A DNA stretch of 64,000 nucleotides from assembly GCA_025449115.1 (NCBI GenBank), contig JAHLKC010000104.1, positions 1 through 64,000 of the forward strand, given 5' to 3'. Shown in pieces: positions 20,581-32,300 of this stretch. This stretch comes from Chytridium lagenaria (Eukaryota; Chytridiomycota; Chytridiomycetes; Chytridiales; Chytridiaceae). The notes beneath the pieces are model-generated. The model did no database searches. It saw only the letters and a program-made list of their open reading frames with translations, and was not told where the DNA came from. The position numbers were made by a program, and so were the translations under genes. Within the stretch, counting starts at the first letter, position 1; every line of letters starts with the position of its first letter.

Positions 20581-21083
20581 ACCCCCCGACACCCCTTTGT
20601 TCTTACTCATTTCAACACGATATTATCTTACCACTAGATCTTCATATTTGGACAATTTGTTCGTGTTTGGCAACATTGAGATCATTTACTTTTTTTGCAT
20701 GCGAATGGGATTTGGTTTTGAACATCTATGAAGGGTAAAAGATTCAAGACAGCCGACAGCATAATGTGTCGATCAACACTGTCTGTCTTCCACGGACTTG
20801 CTGAAGATTGTCTGCGAGAAACGGTCCAGTCAGGATCCCAACAACGTTGGTAGCAAAGCGAGCCTTAGGGTGAGATATATTGACGGCTGTAATTCATTCC
20901 CGCGCTTCTATCTTTTGTAAAGAGTGAATCTCTACAATTCCTGTGCTCTTAGATAGATGCCGTAGTCCTACCTTATCACCAAGTTGCGATTCAAAGCCGG
21001 TTTTATTTTGGTATACGCTCATACGCAATCTACGGGAAACCATCAATGTCCCCCTCCTTATATTGCACAAACCTTTCTCTGAA
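20581..21083. other. Intergenic region between convergent NDUFA8 and ZNHIT2
   Basis: This holds the 3' flanks of the two genes. A minus-strand frame at about 20760-20880 (ARFATNVVGILTGPFLADNL) and one at 20894-21091 are open but unrecognised. They could be extra exons or chance. Confidence 0.3.
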
Positions 21084-22534
21084 CTAATCAACCCACAATC
21101 TCCTCAACCACCTCCACAACCGGCCGCCGTAACCCCCCATCTCTTTCTTCAATCCCTCCGCCGCCGCAACTACACTCGCCTTAAATAGTCCCAGCGCCTC
21201 CTCATCGTATTCATTCACGAGACTTAAAAAGAACCAAATCTTTTTCGCTGTCATCGCCGCTTTTTTACGTTCATCTTTGGAAATGTCGTGGATGGATTGA
21301 GACAGGGACTGAAACGCATGATGCATGTCGGAGAGCGCGGACAGAAGCGTGTTTTTTGTGGAAAGAAGCGCGGCAACGTCTTGAAATAGGATGTAGGTCT
21401 CCGTTCCGAGCAGCTCATTCGTTTTCATCTGATGAAAAAACACCGTCAACGGTTTGGAAAAAAAGGATTGAAAAAAAGATCATAAGTATTCACCTGCCGC
21501 ACTCTCGCCAAAGACGCCTCCAAAGCCTCCACCATATCCGTATACGCAAATGACTCCCAGGCCAAAGTTCTCGACACATTCCACGCGAAAAAGCAAAACA
21601 ACTGCGCACCACATTCGTCAGCTTCACCCTTTTGACAGGTGACGACGCCGTCGAGATGGCGGTAGATGATGGCGTAGGTGAAGAGGAGGTCGGCTGTGGA
21701 GAAGATGAGGGAGGGGTTGGGGGCACGGGATGTGAGTATAGATAAGGAGGGTATGGCCGCGCATGGTTGTGGTCGGGGGAGTGATTTTTTTGAGGTTGAG
21801 AAGGTGTCGAAGGGGAGAAGGATGGGGGACTGTGCGAGCCACCAGGGGTCGATTAGGGAAGCGACGTCGGAATGCCAGTCTTTGCTCTCAACGTATTTTT
21901 CGAAATCCTTCAGATCTTTGTCTTTTAAAAGCGCTAAAATATCTTCTGTGCTTGCGTTATCTGGGATATTTGAAATTTTATATATGTGATTTAACCTTTT
22001 TAGCGAGGATACTTACCAAGATCAATGTCATCAAACCTATTCACAATGTCATCTGTAAAAAAAATAAAGGTTTAGCTTAGTTTTAGTATACTCATTTTTG
22101 GCAAATATGTAAACATACCTCCATCTTCGTCATCCTCATCCTCATCGCCCCCGTCGTCCATATAACTCTGCAACATTTCCAACGCTTTCCGTTTCGCCTC
22201 ATCCGATGTTTTAACATTCTTCATTTCTTCCAACACATTTTCCTTGTAAAAAGTCTCACTGCAGTTCCCGTGTTTCTATTGAATGAAAAAAAAGTTGATT
22301 AGAAATGAGGGTTGATGAATGAATGAAATCAGTGACAGATTAACTTACTGGATTGTTGTAGCATGCGGAGGAGCAATAGTCGATACCGCATCTTGGGCAT
22401 TTGTACTTTGGACTTTGTGATTTTGAGCATCTTTCATACATACGGCAGTAGTCAGATTGATAGAAGCATGCAGTGAGTGTGCATTTGGTAATTATCAGCA
22501 CTTACATTCTGCAGAGGATCGCAGGCGCCGTCAT
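21084..22534 (-). CDS. ZNHIT2: HIT-type zinc finger protein ZNHIT2-like
   Basis: Six exons on the minus strand, 22534-22506, 22430-22349, 22275-22119, 22052-22017, 21960-21494 and 21428-21084, join in frame with no indel. The first two encode a HIT zinc finger: LCRICSKSQSPKYKCPRCG then YCSSACYNNP, continuing in exon 3 with KHGNCSETFYKENVLEEM. The pattern is CxxC...CxxC...CxxxC...H..C. An acidic linker (DDGGDEDEDDED) and a long helical C-terminal region with LIDPWWLAQSP follow. Human ZNHIT2 has the same finger followed by a W-W motif region. It acts with the R2TP/HSP90 co-chaperone machinery in assembling the U5 snRNP and other complexes. Nuclear or cytoplasmic. Confidence 0.85.
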
Positions 22535-22686
22535 TATTTTATGCTTCTTTCTACAAATGAATGTTGACAAGGTCTATTTTTTATACTCCTGAGCAACCAC
22601 TACAGCAGAGGCAGAAAGATATGGATAAAAACACACACTTTATTTGACACCCAAACACCCAAACAACAATAAACCCTGTAGATAAT

Positions 22687-23523
22687 TTACTTGTTGAGGA
22701 CAATGCCGTCAAACTAAACATAATCGAAAACAGTTAGCCAAAGTACATTCCGTGCAAGTAGCAAAAAATCAATAGAATGAAGATTAATTTACCCTCTTCT
22801 TGAACCACGCAACGGTCTCGTCCTTAGTGACCTTGTGCGAGAATCCAATGCGGCCGTACTTGTGCTTCTTACGGGCCACACGGTGTCCAGGGCGTCCCAT
22901 CACAACGTAGAAGTCCATACCTAAATAAATATTATACATTAATTAAACTAATCGAGTAGGTGTGGTAGAGAAGTAGTAATAATGGAATACTAGCAGTCGG
23001 TGAATGAGCTGTCTGAAGTATATCCAATAAAAGCATGTTTTTTTGTACACGCTTTTGACACGTCCCATATCCTCTCAGATAAATCCTGAGCACCAACATC
23101 CGCCCGCCCGACGGCCGAGTTCCGTCTCGCTACTTTCGAATGGCCATACGTACCGTAAATACCGATGGAAGGGTCGTACTTAATACCAAGATCGATGTGC
23201 TCCTGGATACCGAAACCAAAGTTGCCGGTCGCGGAGAAGTTGCTCTTCTTGAGCTCGTACTCCTTGACCTTAAGACCTCTCTCGAGAATCTCCTCAGCCT
23301 TGGCACCACGGACAGTGCAGTGGACGGCAATCTTTTCGTTCCTCCTGATAGAGAAGGTACGGACAGTGTACCTTGCCTTGGAGTAGACGGGAGCTTGACC
23401 AGTCAACTGCTCAAGGACCTTGGAGGCCCTGGTGAGACGATCACCAGACTCGCCGACACAGATGTTGAGGCAGAGCTTCTCGAGCTTGAGCTCGCGCATG
23501 ACATTTGCCGCCTTATCTTCAGC
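22687..23523 (-). CDS. RPL11: 60S ribosomal protein L11 (uL5)
   Basis: The main exon 23523-23154 reads [20 protein letters not shown] and [20 protein letters not shown], through [19 protein letters not shown]. It is followed by 22920-22793 ([18 protein letters not shown]) and a last exon 22713-22687 (FDGIVLNK, stop 22687-22689). Near-identity to eukaryotic L11 makes the assignment certain. L11 binds 5S rRNA in the central protuberance. The main exon starts in phase 0 after an AG acceptor, at AEDKAANVM. The start codon must lie in a tiny upstream exon I could not place, perhaps only ATG, or else translation begins at the internal Met about 8 residues in. Confidence 0.95.
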
Positions 23524-23556
23524 CTGTAGCGTCGAAATGGTGGGTTCCAGATACAA

Positions 23557-24202
23557 TTGAAGGTCGATTGTTGTTGGCGATTTAGAGGAGAGTAGAGAGG
23601 GAGAGGTTAGTGAATGCCGTCATTAAACCCATTTCTCCAAATTGTATCCATGTTGATGAGAATATTGCGTTGAGGCCGTCATTTGTCTAGTCATTACTCC
23701 ACACGTCCAACTATTCCTTAGGTGTCTGTCAAGCCCAAAATGCCATTAATTCGCTCATTCTCAGCCGTTTCAAAGTGTCGTTGTCCATACATCTAGGCTC
23801 CAGGCAATCTCTTACGACCACCGCAAAAAGTCAACTGTGATAATTCCATCCCATCTCATCCATCCCATCCATCCCATTGCATCTATCCTAGATTTTATTC
23901 TGAAGATCAACTCCACTTGAGCATTCCTCCTCCTTCCTCCGGTCTTCGTGGTTGATGATCCTTTCTTCCCTTTTGCAAAGACTGGATGACGGGGTGGGGA
24001 ATTGATGACGGCCTCGCTCACTGACCATTGCGAGGGGGGGCTCCTAAAATTTTCAAAAAGGTGGTACAGAAATGCAGATGGGAGACTATATGTCCTTTCC
24101 TCCAATTGATTCTAAACATAAGACTCTGTTCTGGACACTCAATCCCCAAGCCAAAAAGTGAAATTGCGAAGTTGAGAACCTCTCCAACTCACTACACGCA
24201 CG
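23557..24202. other. Divergent upstream region of RPL11 and SmB
   Basis: No supported gene. It must contain the RPL11 first exon and promoter, and the SmB promoter. It includes a short CATCCCATCCATCCCAT repeat near 23850-23880. Confidence 0.4.
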
Positions 24203-25417
24203 ATGGTCAGTAGCTTGACTCTCTGCATACTGCCCTTTGCTGCTACACGCTATCCTATACTCAATACTGACTCTTGTTTTTTTCTTTCTTTCTTGCGGTT
24301 ATTGCTCAATTATCTGTCGAACTTTGTCCTCTCAACAATTCTACTCGGAACTACGCAATCACTTGCTCTCTATTCTATCCATTCTCTTGCATCGCATCTA
24401 TCCTTCACCTTTATCCACCGACTTCTATCACCAATCATTACCACACAACACAGGCCAGCAGAAACTCCAAAATCGTTCAACTTCTCAACTACCGTCTCAA
24501 AATCACTGTCCAAGATGGCCCACCCTCATTGGCCAAATGCTCGCTTTTGACAAGCACATGAACCTCGTCCTTGCAGAGTGCGAAGAGTACAGAAAAATTA
24601 AGCCAAAAGCGGGGCAAGCGGTGGACAGAGAGGAGAAGAGAGCGTTGGGGCTTGTTATCTTGAGAGGAGAGAATATCGTGTCATTGAGTGTGGAGGCTCC
24701 GCCTCCGCCTTCAGTCGATGATTCAAAGAGGAGTGCCGCCAGTGCGGCGGCGAGTGCGGCGGTATTCAGGGAAAGCCTGCTGGGCGTGGGTTGCCTATGG
24801 CGAACATGGCTGGTGCTCCTGCAGGTATGTATTTCTATTAGTCTTAGCGAATTGAGTCTGAGCGAAGCGAAGCGTTGGGGCCGCGTGGGTGGGTTTGAGC
24901 GCAGCGAGAAATGTCTTTTACATAGTACTTGCTGAAGGCGAGTTACTATAAAGTGGGTGGGCGGGTTTTAACGAGGAGCGAGGATATACATGTTAAATGA
25001 CTTTTTACTCGTCGTAGACAAGCGCTATATTTATTTCTGTCATGTAGCATGATAAAATGTTCTTACCATTCCTATTTTCTTTCTACTTTTACTTAATCAG
25101 GACTTGCTGGACCCGTTCGAGGTGTTGGAGGTCCTATGGGTATGGTTCCCCCCATGGGCAGAGGAGGCGTCGCTGCTCCTCCTATGTCTTACGCGCGTCC
25201 ACCCATGCCCGGTATGCCCGGTATGCCAGGTATGCCTCCTCCTGGTATGCCCCCCATGCGCCCCGGCATGCCCATGCCACCCCCAGGCGCATTTGGTATG
25301 CCCCCTGGTATGCCTGGAAGAGGGATGCCGATGCCACCTCCTGGATTCCGCCCGCCTATGGGTATGCCACCTCCTGGAATGATGCCGCCTGGGTTTAGAC
25401 CTCCGCCGCCACAGTGA
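24203..25417 (+). CDS. SNRPB: Small nuclear ribonucleoprotein SmB/B' (two apparent frameshifts)
   Basis: The Sm fold is in exon 24454-24824: [18 protein letters not shown] (Sm1), [40 protein letters not shown] (Sm2). Exon 25101-25417 holds the conserved [12 protein letters not shown] followed by a proline/methionine-rich tail of PPGM and PPPG repeats. The start is probably ATG 24203-24205 as a one-codon exon, as the acceptor at 24453 is in phase 0. SmB is part of the heptameric Sm ring on U1, U2, U4 and U5 snRNAs. Two single bases appear to be missing, one near 24515-24520 (between VQDG and TLIG) and one near 24770. In such a conserved essential gene this suggests sequence error. Confidence 0.92.
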
Positions 25418-25706
25418 TTTGTTGTGTGTTGCTTTTTACAGAGTTGTGAAGTATATCTGGTTACTGTGTTCGTCAAATGGTAATTTATGTTTATTTTTTT
25501 TTTTTGTTGGTGAGGTGTTGATGCGCATGTTTTTCACCAAATTAAATTACGTGCTTGGATAAGAAGGACACCGTTCCTGTTGAGTACTCATGTCGCCACG
25601 GTTTGTAGATAGGGAATAGTGATGTCGAAACTCTGAACTACTGCTATCAAATACCTCCCAATATTCAACTTCAAAAAATATATTTTTGCATCCATCGTCA
25701 TTGGAC

Positions 25707-28700
25707 ATGGCCACCCTCGCCGATCGCTACCCCTTCCTCACCTTTGCCAACTTTCTCGACTCCATTCAAAGAGAACGAGCTATCAAAACCAAGCGCACAA
25801 AAATGTACCGCTTCATTAAGGTAACCCCAATCCTCGCCGAAGCAACTCCAAATTATGTAAGGAATGGCGAGAGTCCTGGCGACGACTTTTTCCCCGGCCC
25901 TCCGTCTCCTTGTCCCTCATCTTGACAAAGATCGCGCCACATACGGTATCAAAGATAAGATGCTTGCCACATTGTACATAGAGATCTTGTCAATACCAGA
26001 ATACATTGGATGCGGAGAGTCTTGTGAATTGGAAACGACCGGGGAGTGGAAGAGTGTTGGGGATTTTGGGAGATGCTTTACAGTGTTGTTAAGAACCGTG
26101 CTGTTAGTGGGGTGGGGCATGACGGTGGGGAGTGTGAATGAGAAGTTGGGATTGTTGAATGCTTGTGATAATACGTAGTATGGTTTACCTGTGATTCTCT
26201 TATTGTTGAAAGGAAGGAGAGAGGTGAAGTGATAAGGTACTTTGCGACGCATTGTACAGCTATCGAACAGAAATGGATTGCGCGTATCATTTTAAAAGGT
26301 TAGGCTACCCCGTATGCCCGTTACCGATTTTTGTAGATTTGCGATGGGAGTCACCGAAACCACCGTCTTCAACGCCTGGCATCCCGAAGCCGAAGATATG
26401 TTCAACGTCAGCAGCAGTCTATCCAAAGTCGCTCGTGAACTGAACGATCTTTCAAAAACCTTTGCATCAAAGGTATTCGCGCTTCCTTGACTTGATTTAA
26501 TTGACAAATAGGATATCGTGTTCGGGTCACCCTTTAAACCTATGCTCGCGAAAAGCTGTAAATCGGTATCAAGCGTTGAAAAAACTATGAAGGGGCAGAT
26601 GTTTTGGATACAGACAAAGCTGGATGGAGAGAGGATGCAGTTGCATAAAGAGGGAGATAAGTATATGTGGTTTTCGAGGTTAGGATTTTATGATCTGTTA
26701 TCTCGTGCACGTTTATTCATTATTTAAGAAATGCGAAGGATTATACGTCGCTTTATGGTGAACATGCGAACGAAAGTTTGCAAAATCCATTCACGGATGT
26801 TTTCATTCGGATTTGAACAAGTATCAGTTTATAATGTTGGACATGTGGAGTTGATATTTCATAGTTGTATTCTAGACGGTGAACTTCTTTCCTACTCTTC
26901 TCAGACCGGTCTTTTTGAAGGCTTCGGTGTACTAAAAACTGCCGCTAATCGATTAAACGAGCAAGGTGAAACAGCTTTCAATTTATACGCTAAAAATGAA
27001 ATAGGAGAAGAGGAAGCTGCTTCATGGCCCTGCTTTATTATATTCGACGTGTTATACGTCAATGGCCAAAGTCTTCTTACCTCACCCTCAACCATCGTTA
27101 CAAACTCCTTGAAAGGATTTTGACACCTCGAGAGAATTTCTTACAGATATTGGAGTACCAGGAATCCAAGACGACGCTGGATGTAATTCAAGGTCTCGAC
27201 TTAAGGATGATCCAACATCAGGAGGGGATTATCATTAAGACCCTACATCCCCATACCTTTTGAACGAACGTGGCGACAGTTGGTTAAAACTCAAGCCCGA
27301 CTACATTGATTCCCTCGGTGACGACGTTGACCTCCTCCTCGTTGGCGGTTTCTTTGGCACAGGTCGACGGAGCGGTAAACTCAGTCATTTCATGTGCGCG
27401 CTCAAAGTGGAGGAAGAGGGGGGCTTGACGCGGTATGTAAGTTTCTGTAAATTTGGTAGTGGTTTATACCATGAATGAGATTGAGGAGGTGTCACATGAG
27501 GGGGAGGGACATTGGAGACGGTTCGATCCGAAACGACCACCTTCATGGTTTGAACATCCGGTGGGGAGCAAGGAGAGACCGGATATGATATTGGCGCCGG
27601 AGCATTCGAGGGTTGTTTGTGTGAAGGCGGCAGAGATTGTGAGATCTGAGCAGTGAGTAATATGTATATGCAAAATAAATGTTGATGTTTGGTTGTGTTT
27701 AGGTATGCTGCTGGTTGGACGTTAAGGTTTCCGAGGTTCGTGAGGATTCGACATGACAAACGCGTTGATGATGTGATGTCTGTGGTGGACTTGCAGACGT
27801 ATATTTTGAGGAATAATGGACGGATGCAGAGTCGACGGCTTGGGGTTGATGGAGGGGAGAAGGTGAAGAGGACGAGAATTGCGGCGAGACGGGGTATTGC
27901 TGCGAGTGTGCCTATGGCTTATAGGAGTGGTGGGGAGGCGTTGTGAAGGAGAGTGAGGTGTTGGAGGGAGTTGAAGTTTGTGTTGTGCCTGGAGCGGTGG
28001 AAGAGAAGCATGGGTTGGAACAGCTGGTTGTGAGGATGGGAGGAACGTGCGTGCAGAATCCGAGGAGGGGAGAAAACAAATTATGTGATTGCAGATAAAA
28101 TCAGTAGGACTCATTTTTGTTGTGCTGTCAAACGATGATGCTTTTTTTAGTTGCGCGAGTATCAAAATCAGATCGATAAGAAGTATGATGTAGTTAAATC
28201 GCGATGGCTTAGGGATTGTTTGAAAAGCGGGAAGAAAGTTGCATTGCAGCCTCGACATATGTTGTATGCGACGGAGGAGACACCGGGCGTTGTTGTTGGA
28301 AAGTAATGATCGGTTCGGCGATAGTTATACGGAGAATGTGACCATTGAAAGCTTGAAAGAGGTGAGGTCTTTCTATACCCCCCTGTTGTTATTTTTTTTT
28401 GACGTTCGGGTAAAAAGTGCTTCGATTCTATCGATTATCCAACGCGAAAACGAAAGTCCGAGAGTGATTTTGAAGTGAGACTGAAGGCTGTAAAACTAGT
28501 TTCGGAGGTAGAGGAGAGAGTTTTTGGGATGGCGCCTATTCTAGGGAGCTTGTTCAGGAGAATGGTGTTTTATATGGATGGAGGTGGGGTGATCCTGGCG
28601 ACACCGAGTATGGTTGGTGGGGATATGGAGCGGGAATATGAGAACGTTAAATTGTCGGTGACGACGAAAAGAGGGTGCCAATTGAGCACGAGACGTATTC

Positions 28701-28974
28701 GTCTCTCGACACGCTCTCCGTTCGGATAAGGTGCTGTGGAGGAGTTGTGACGAGGGTTCTGAGCCCTGACGTCACGCATATTGTTGTTGAGACGGATGGA
28801 GATGTTGTGGGGACTGGGAAGAGGGTGAAATTGGGATGGAGGGAGAGACGGGCCGTGTTTTTGCGGTTTCTGGTGAATTACCCGGATAGGCATGAGAGAC
28901 GACCGCATGTTGTGACGACGGCGTGGGTGAAGAGGAGCGTTGAGCAGCAGAGCGTACAGCCTGATGAGCAATAA
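25707..28974 (+). CDS. LIG4: DNA ligase IV (NHEJ), multi-exon, several apparent frameshifts
   Basis: The gene starts at ATG 25707 (MATLADRYPFLTFANFLD). The DNA-binding domain includes FSPALRLLVPHLDKDRATYG and IKDKMLATLYIEIL. The catalytic core has the adenylation motif TKLDGERMQLHKEGD with the active-site Lys at 26617-26619, ILDGELLSYS, FIIFDVLYVNGQSL, HQEGIIIKTLHP and SWLKLKPDYIDSLGDDVDL. The OB-fold has KAAEIVRSEQ and WTLRFPRFVRIRHDK. Two BRCT repeats follow: about 27940-28290 (ending KYDVVKSRWLRDCLKSG) and about 28690-28950 (VLSPDVTHIVVE). That is the LIG4 layout. The enzyme seals double-strand breaks with XRCC4/Lif1. Frame changes near 26065, 26115, 27255, 28075 and 28305 are not explained by introns. 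Confidence 0.92.
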
Positions 28975-29285
28975 GATATTTAATCAAGTTTTTACATATG
29001 TTTTTAGTATCAGTATAAGTATATTCTATTAGGTACTTTAGCCTAACTATCTGGCTTGCGTCACTTTTGGCAAGCAGCAGCAGCAGCACCCTTAAATTTT
29101 GTTAAATAAAACTTTTTTTTCTTTTCCCTTCGTCCTTTGGTCCTTTTTACTCAAAACACCCTCATCTTTTACACAGAACCAAACTACCTACTGCTTGCTT
29201 GCTTGCTTGCTGTGCATACAATTCGGAATACACTGCCCGTCATCGCACCGCATCATCCAACAAGCAATTCAAGCGCATATTAACC

Positions 29286-32200
29286 ATGTTTTCGGGCTCA
29301 TCGTCTAACGGATGGCCTACTCCTCCTACATCTCCTCCTGCGGGTACCATCGGAGGCAATCCTGCTGCCACCGGATGGGGTCAACCACAACAACCTCAGC
29401 AACAGCGTCAAAGTGGCTGGAACAACAACCTCTCTGTTGGTGATGGTCAGGGAAGGGGTCGATCCAACTCGGATGTATCCAAGCCGTCATGGTAGATATA
29501 CCCTATTTCGCTGTCGTCGATGTGGGTGTGCAGGCGACTGACTCGATTTGTAGGGATTCTGTGCCGGGATGGAGCTCTAACGCTGCTGCTCCTGCTCCCC
29601 CTGCTAACACGATTGGGGGTTGGAATACTTCCCAACCCTCTGCACAAGCCGCTGGAGGCTGGAACCAGCCTAAACTTCAGGTAATTCCAAACTTTGCCAG
29701 ATCATGGCATGCATTCACCTTCATCTTTATGCACTCGCCATCACATTGAATTCGCGTTTATGCTCAATGTCTTTATTTTGTTTTGACGCCACCAGCATCA
29801 ACGCTCCTCAGACCGATTCACCGGAAGTTCCGCTCTCCCTCCTCCTCAATCCTCCTCCCAAAACAACTGGGGTCCTCCTGAACCAAAATCTGGGTGGGCT
29901 CCTGTCGGCTGGGCACCACTCCCCCCTACCCCGTCGTCAGGATGGGACGGAAAAGTTCCTGGAGCTGTGACGACCCCTGTCGCGCCTGTGATTCAGGTTT
30001 CGGGACCGACGCTGCTTTCGCCCAATCCGAGGTGGGATGGATCTGGAGATGGGGAGGTTAAGAAGGATTTGAGGAAGGCGAAGAGTGCGACAGGGCTGGA
30101 ACAGCAGAGGCAGTTCCAGGCGCCTGGGGGGCAGTACCCGAATAGTCGGTTGAAGGCTTCGAATAGGGCGAGCGGACAGGAGTCAGGTGAGTCAAATTCA
30201 TATGTTGTTGTATGAATATTAATTTATTTATCTGGTTTTTTTTTTAGAGGACGAGAAGAAGCCTAAGAAAGATAATAACCGTTCTCCACCCTCCATGCGT
30301 CTTTTCACCCGCTCGTTTGCCGAGGTGAACAAGTCTCTCGGACTTCCCGAGGAGGAGGTTAAGATCGTAAGTTGTTTTTTTATGACCATTCTCGTTTAGA
30401 GTGCTAAAATATGGACACTATTTATAGCGACGTACTGAGCGTCGCGCTGTTGGAGATGTGTCCAAGGCCGTGGGAGTCTATATTTATGGTCTTCCCAAGT
30501 GGGTGCGTGTTCCTGAAATCCTTGCCGTCTTTTCGGATTTTGGAGCGATTGTCAACGTTGCCATAGTCAGCAAACCCAGGAAAGACGATCAACGGGCATA
30601 CGGTTAGTCCTTTTTCCTCATTTCCTTTCGAAATCCTCTCCCAGTGTTTTATGGGATTTTTTATTCATGGTTCCGTTTGTGTTATAATCACAACGTGGTT
30701 CATGGATTTTCTTCTAGACATCAGTCACTCATCTATTTCGAACTCAGCCTATGTGGATTACGAAGGACCTGGGTCTGCGGCTAAAGCGATGGAGGCGCTG
30801 AAAGATAAGACGTTTTTCCAGATGAAGGAGCCGTTGGAGATGAGGCCTCATTTCGATGATTCGAGGGGGTTAGAGAGTGCTCCTAGGAGTGTGGAGAGTG
30901 AGTTGAAGGTGGAGAAGAAGCCTGCGATGCAGAAGAAGCTTTCGTCGAATGATGTGGGGAAGGAGGCGAAGGATGGCAAGGCCGGTGACAAATTAGAGAG
31001 CCAGGCGTTTGACTATAATACGTTACATTTGGCCAATTTACCCTCTACTGTCGACAAGGTGCGTTGTTGGTTTTTTTTTTTCCCTATCATATATTTTTGT
31101 AATTTTTTGTTACCGCATGACCTGATTCTCTCTTTTCTTTAGTCTGAAGTCGAAAAGCTGTTTGCCGGATTTGGGAACATCCGCCGAATCCATATTGTTC
31201 AACGCCCGAAAGACAACAAAGCTTTCGCCTTTGTCTCCTTCCGTCAGACGAATGCAGCCCGTGAGGCCCTTAAAGCCGTAAAAGACACCCGTCCCTTCAG
31301 CATGACCGAGAATCTGAAGGTGGAATACTCACGCGCTGACAGCCGCGAGAGAAGTCGCACTAAAGTTGACGAGAAGCCGTCTGTCGCCGCTGCACCTAAA
31401 CCGCGCAGCAAAACTCTTGAACGTGTTGAACGCCCACCCAAACACATGAGGAACACGAGGACGGTTGTGTTTGTTAGGGAGGTTGATGAAAAGAACAAGG
31501 AGAGTGTTAAGGATAAACTTGCGGCTGTGGGAGCGTTGAAGACGTTCCATGTTGTTCCCAGAGTCGATGGGAGCGGATTCTCTGCCGTAGTTTGCTTTGA
31601 AAAGGGTGAAGATGCTACCAAGGCCGTCAAAGACAAGGTTGAGAATGCTGTTTTCCCACGTCAACGACGGCTTACGGTTACTAACCTCCCGAAAGACGTG
31701 ACCGAAGGCGACTTGAAGACGTGGCTCGCGGGGACGGGGGAGATTCGAAGGGTTGATGTGGATGGGACGACGGCGGAAGTGGAGTTTTCGAAGGGGGATA
31801 GCGCTGTTGTGGCGTTCCATTTGATGCTCGAGACCATGATTAAGGGTGTGAGGGTCTCTGTGGGGTATTCGCCATCAAAGAAAAATGAGGAGGAGGATGA
31901 AGATGAGAAGGAGGAGAAGGAGGTTGCTGTTGCAGCGGAGGAGGTTAAGGTGGAGGAGGTGCATGTTGAGGTTGAGGAGGTTGCGGAAGTTCATCACGCG
32001 GGTGGAGATGACTACTTTGGTGCATCGTCGAGTGAAGATGAGGGGGATGTGGAGGTTGTGAATTTAGAAGATTTGGGGAGTGGCGCTGTTGGGGTTGAGG
32101 TTGAGGAGGTTGTGAGTTTGGAGGAGCTTGGCGGAGTTGCTGAGGAGGAGGTTGTGAGCTTGGAGGATTTGGCAGAGATGCCAGTTGAGAGTGCCGCTGT

Positions 32201-32300
32201 CACTGTAGAGGCTGTTTCTTCCGTTGAGGTTGTTGCGGAGAAGCCGGAAGTTGCTGTGGAGAAGCCCGCTGAGGATGTTGTCCCCGCTGTCTCTGCTTAA
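29286..32300 (+). CDS. RNA-binding protein with four RRM-like domains and an acidic tail
   Basis: Seven exons join in frame: 29286-29491, 29554-29680, 29796-30186, 30248-30366, 30428-30602, 30748-31058 and 31143-32300. The N-terminal third is Gly/Trp/Pro/Ser-rich with recurrent GWN and GW motifs. Four RRM-like domains follow, opening with VYIYGLPKWVRVPEIL, LHLANLPSTVDKSEVEKLF (with AFAFVSF as RNP1), RTVVFVREVDEKNKESV and RLTVTNLPKDVTEGDLKTWL. The last ~150 residues are Glu/Val-rich repeats (VVSLEDL, VVNLEDL, VEEV). Likely an RNA-processing or mRNA-binding protein. The four-RRM layout recalls Prp24/SART3, but I see no HAT repeats or Lsm-binding tail, so the family is left open. Confidence 0.85.

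Noticed and set aside
23812..24105. Minus-strand frame upstream of RPL11
   Set aside because: Composition driven by CATCCCATC repeats and no domain.
25189..25476. Minus-strand Gly-rich open frame
   Set aside because: Antisense of the SmB proline/methionine tail.
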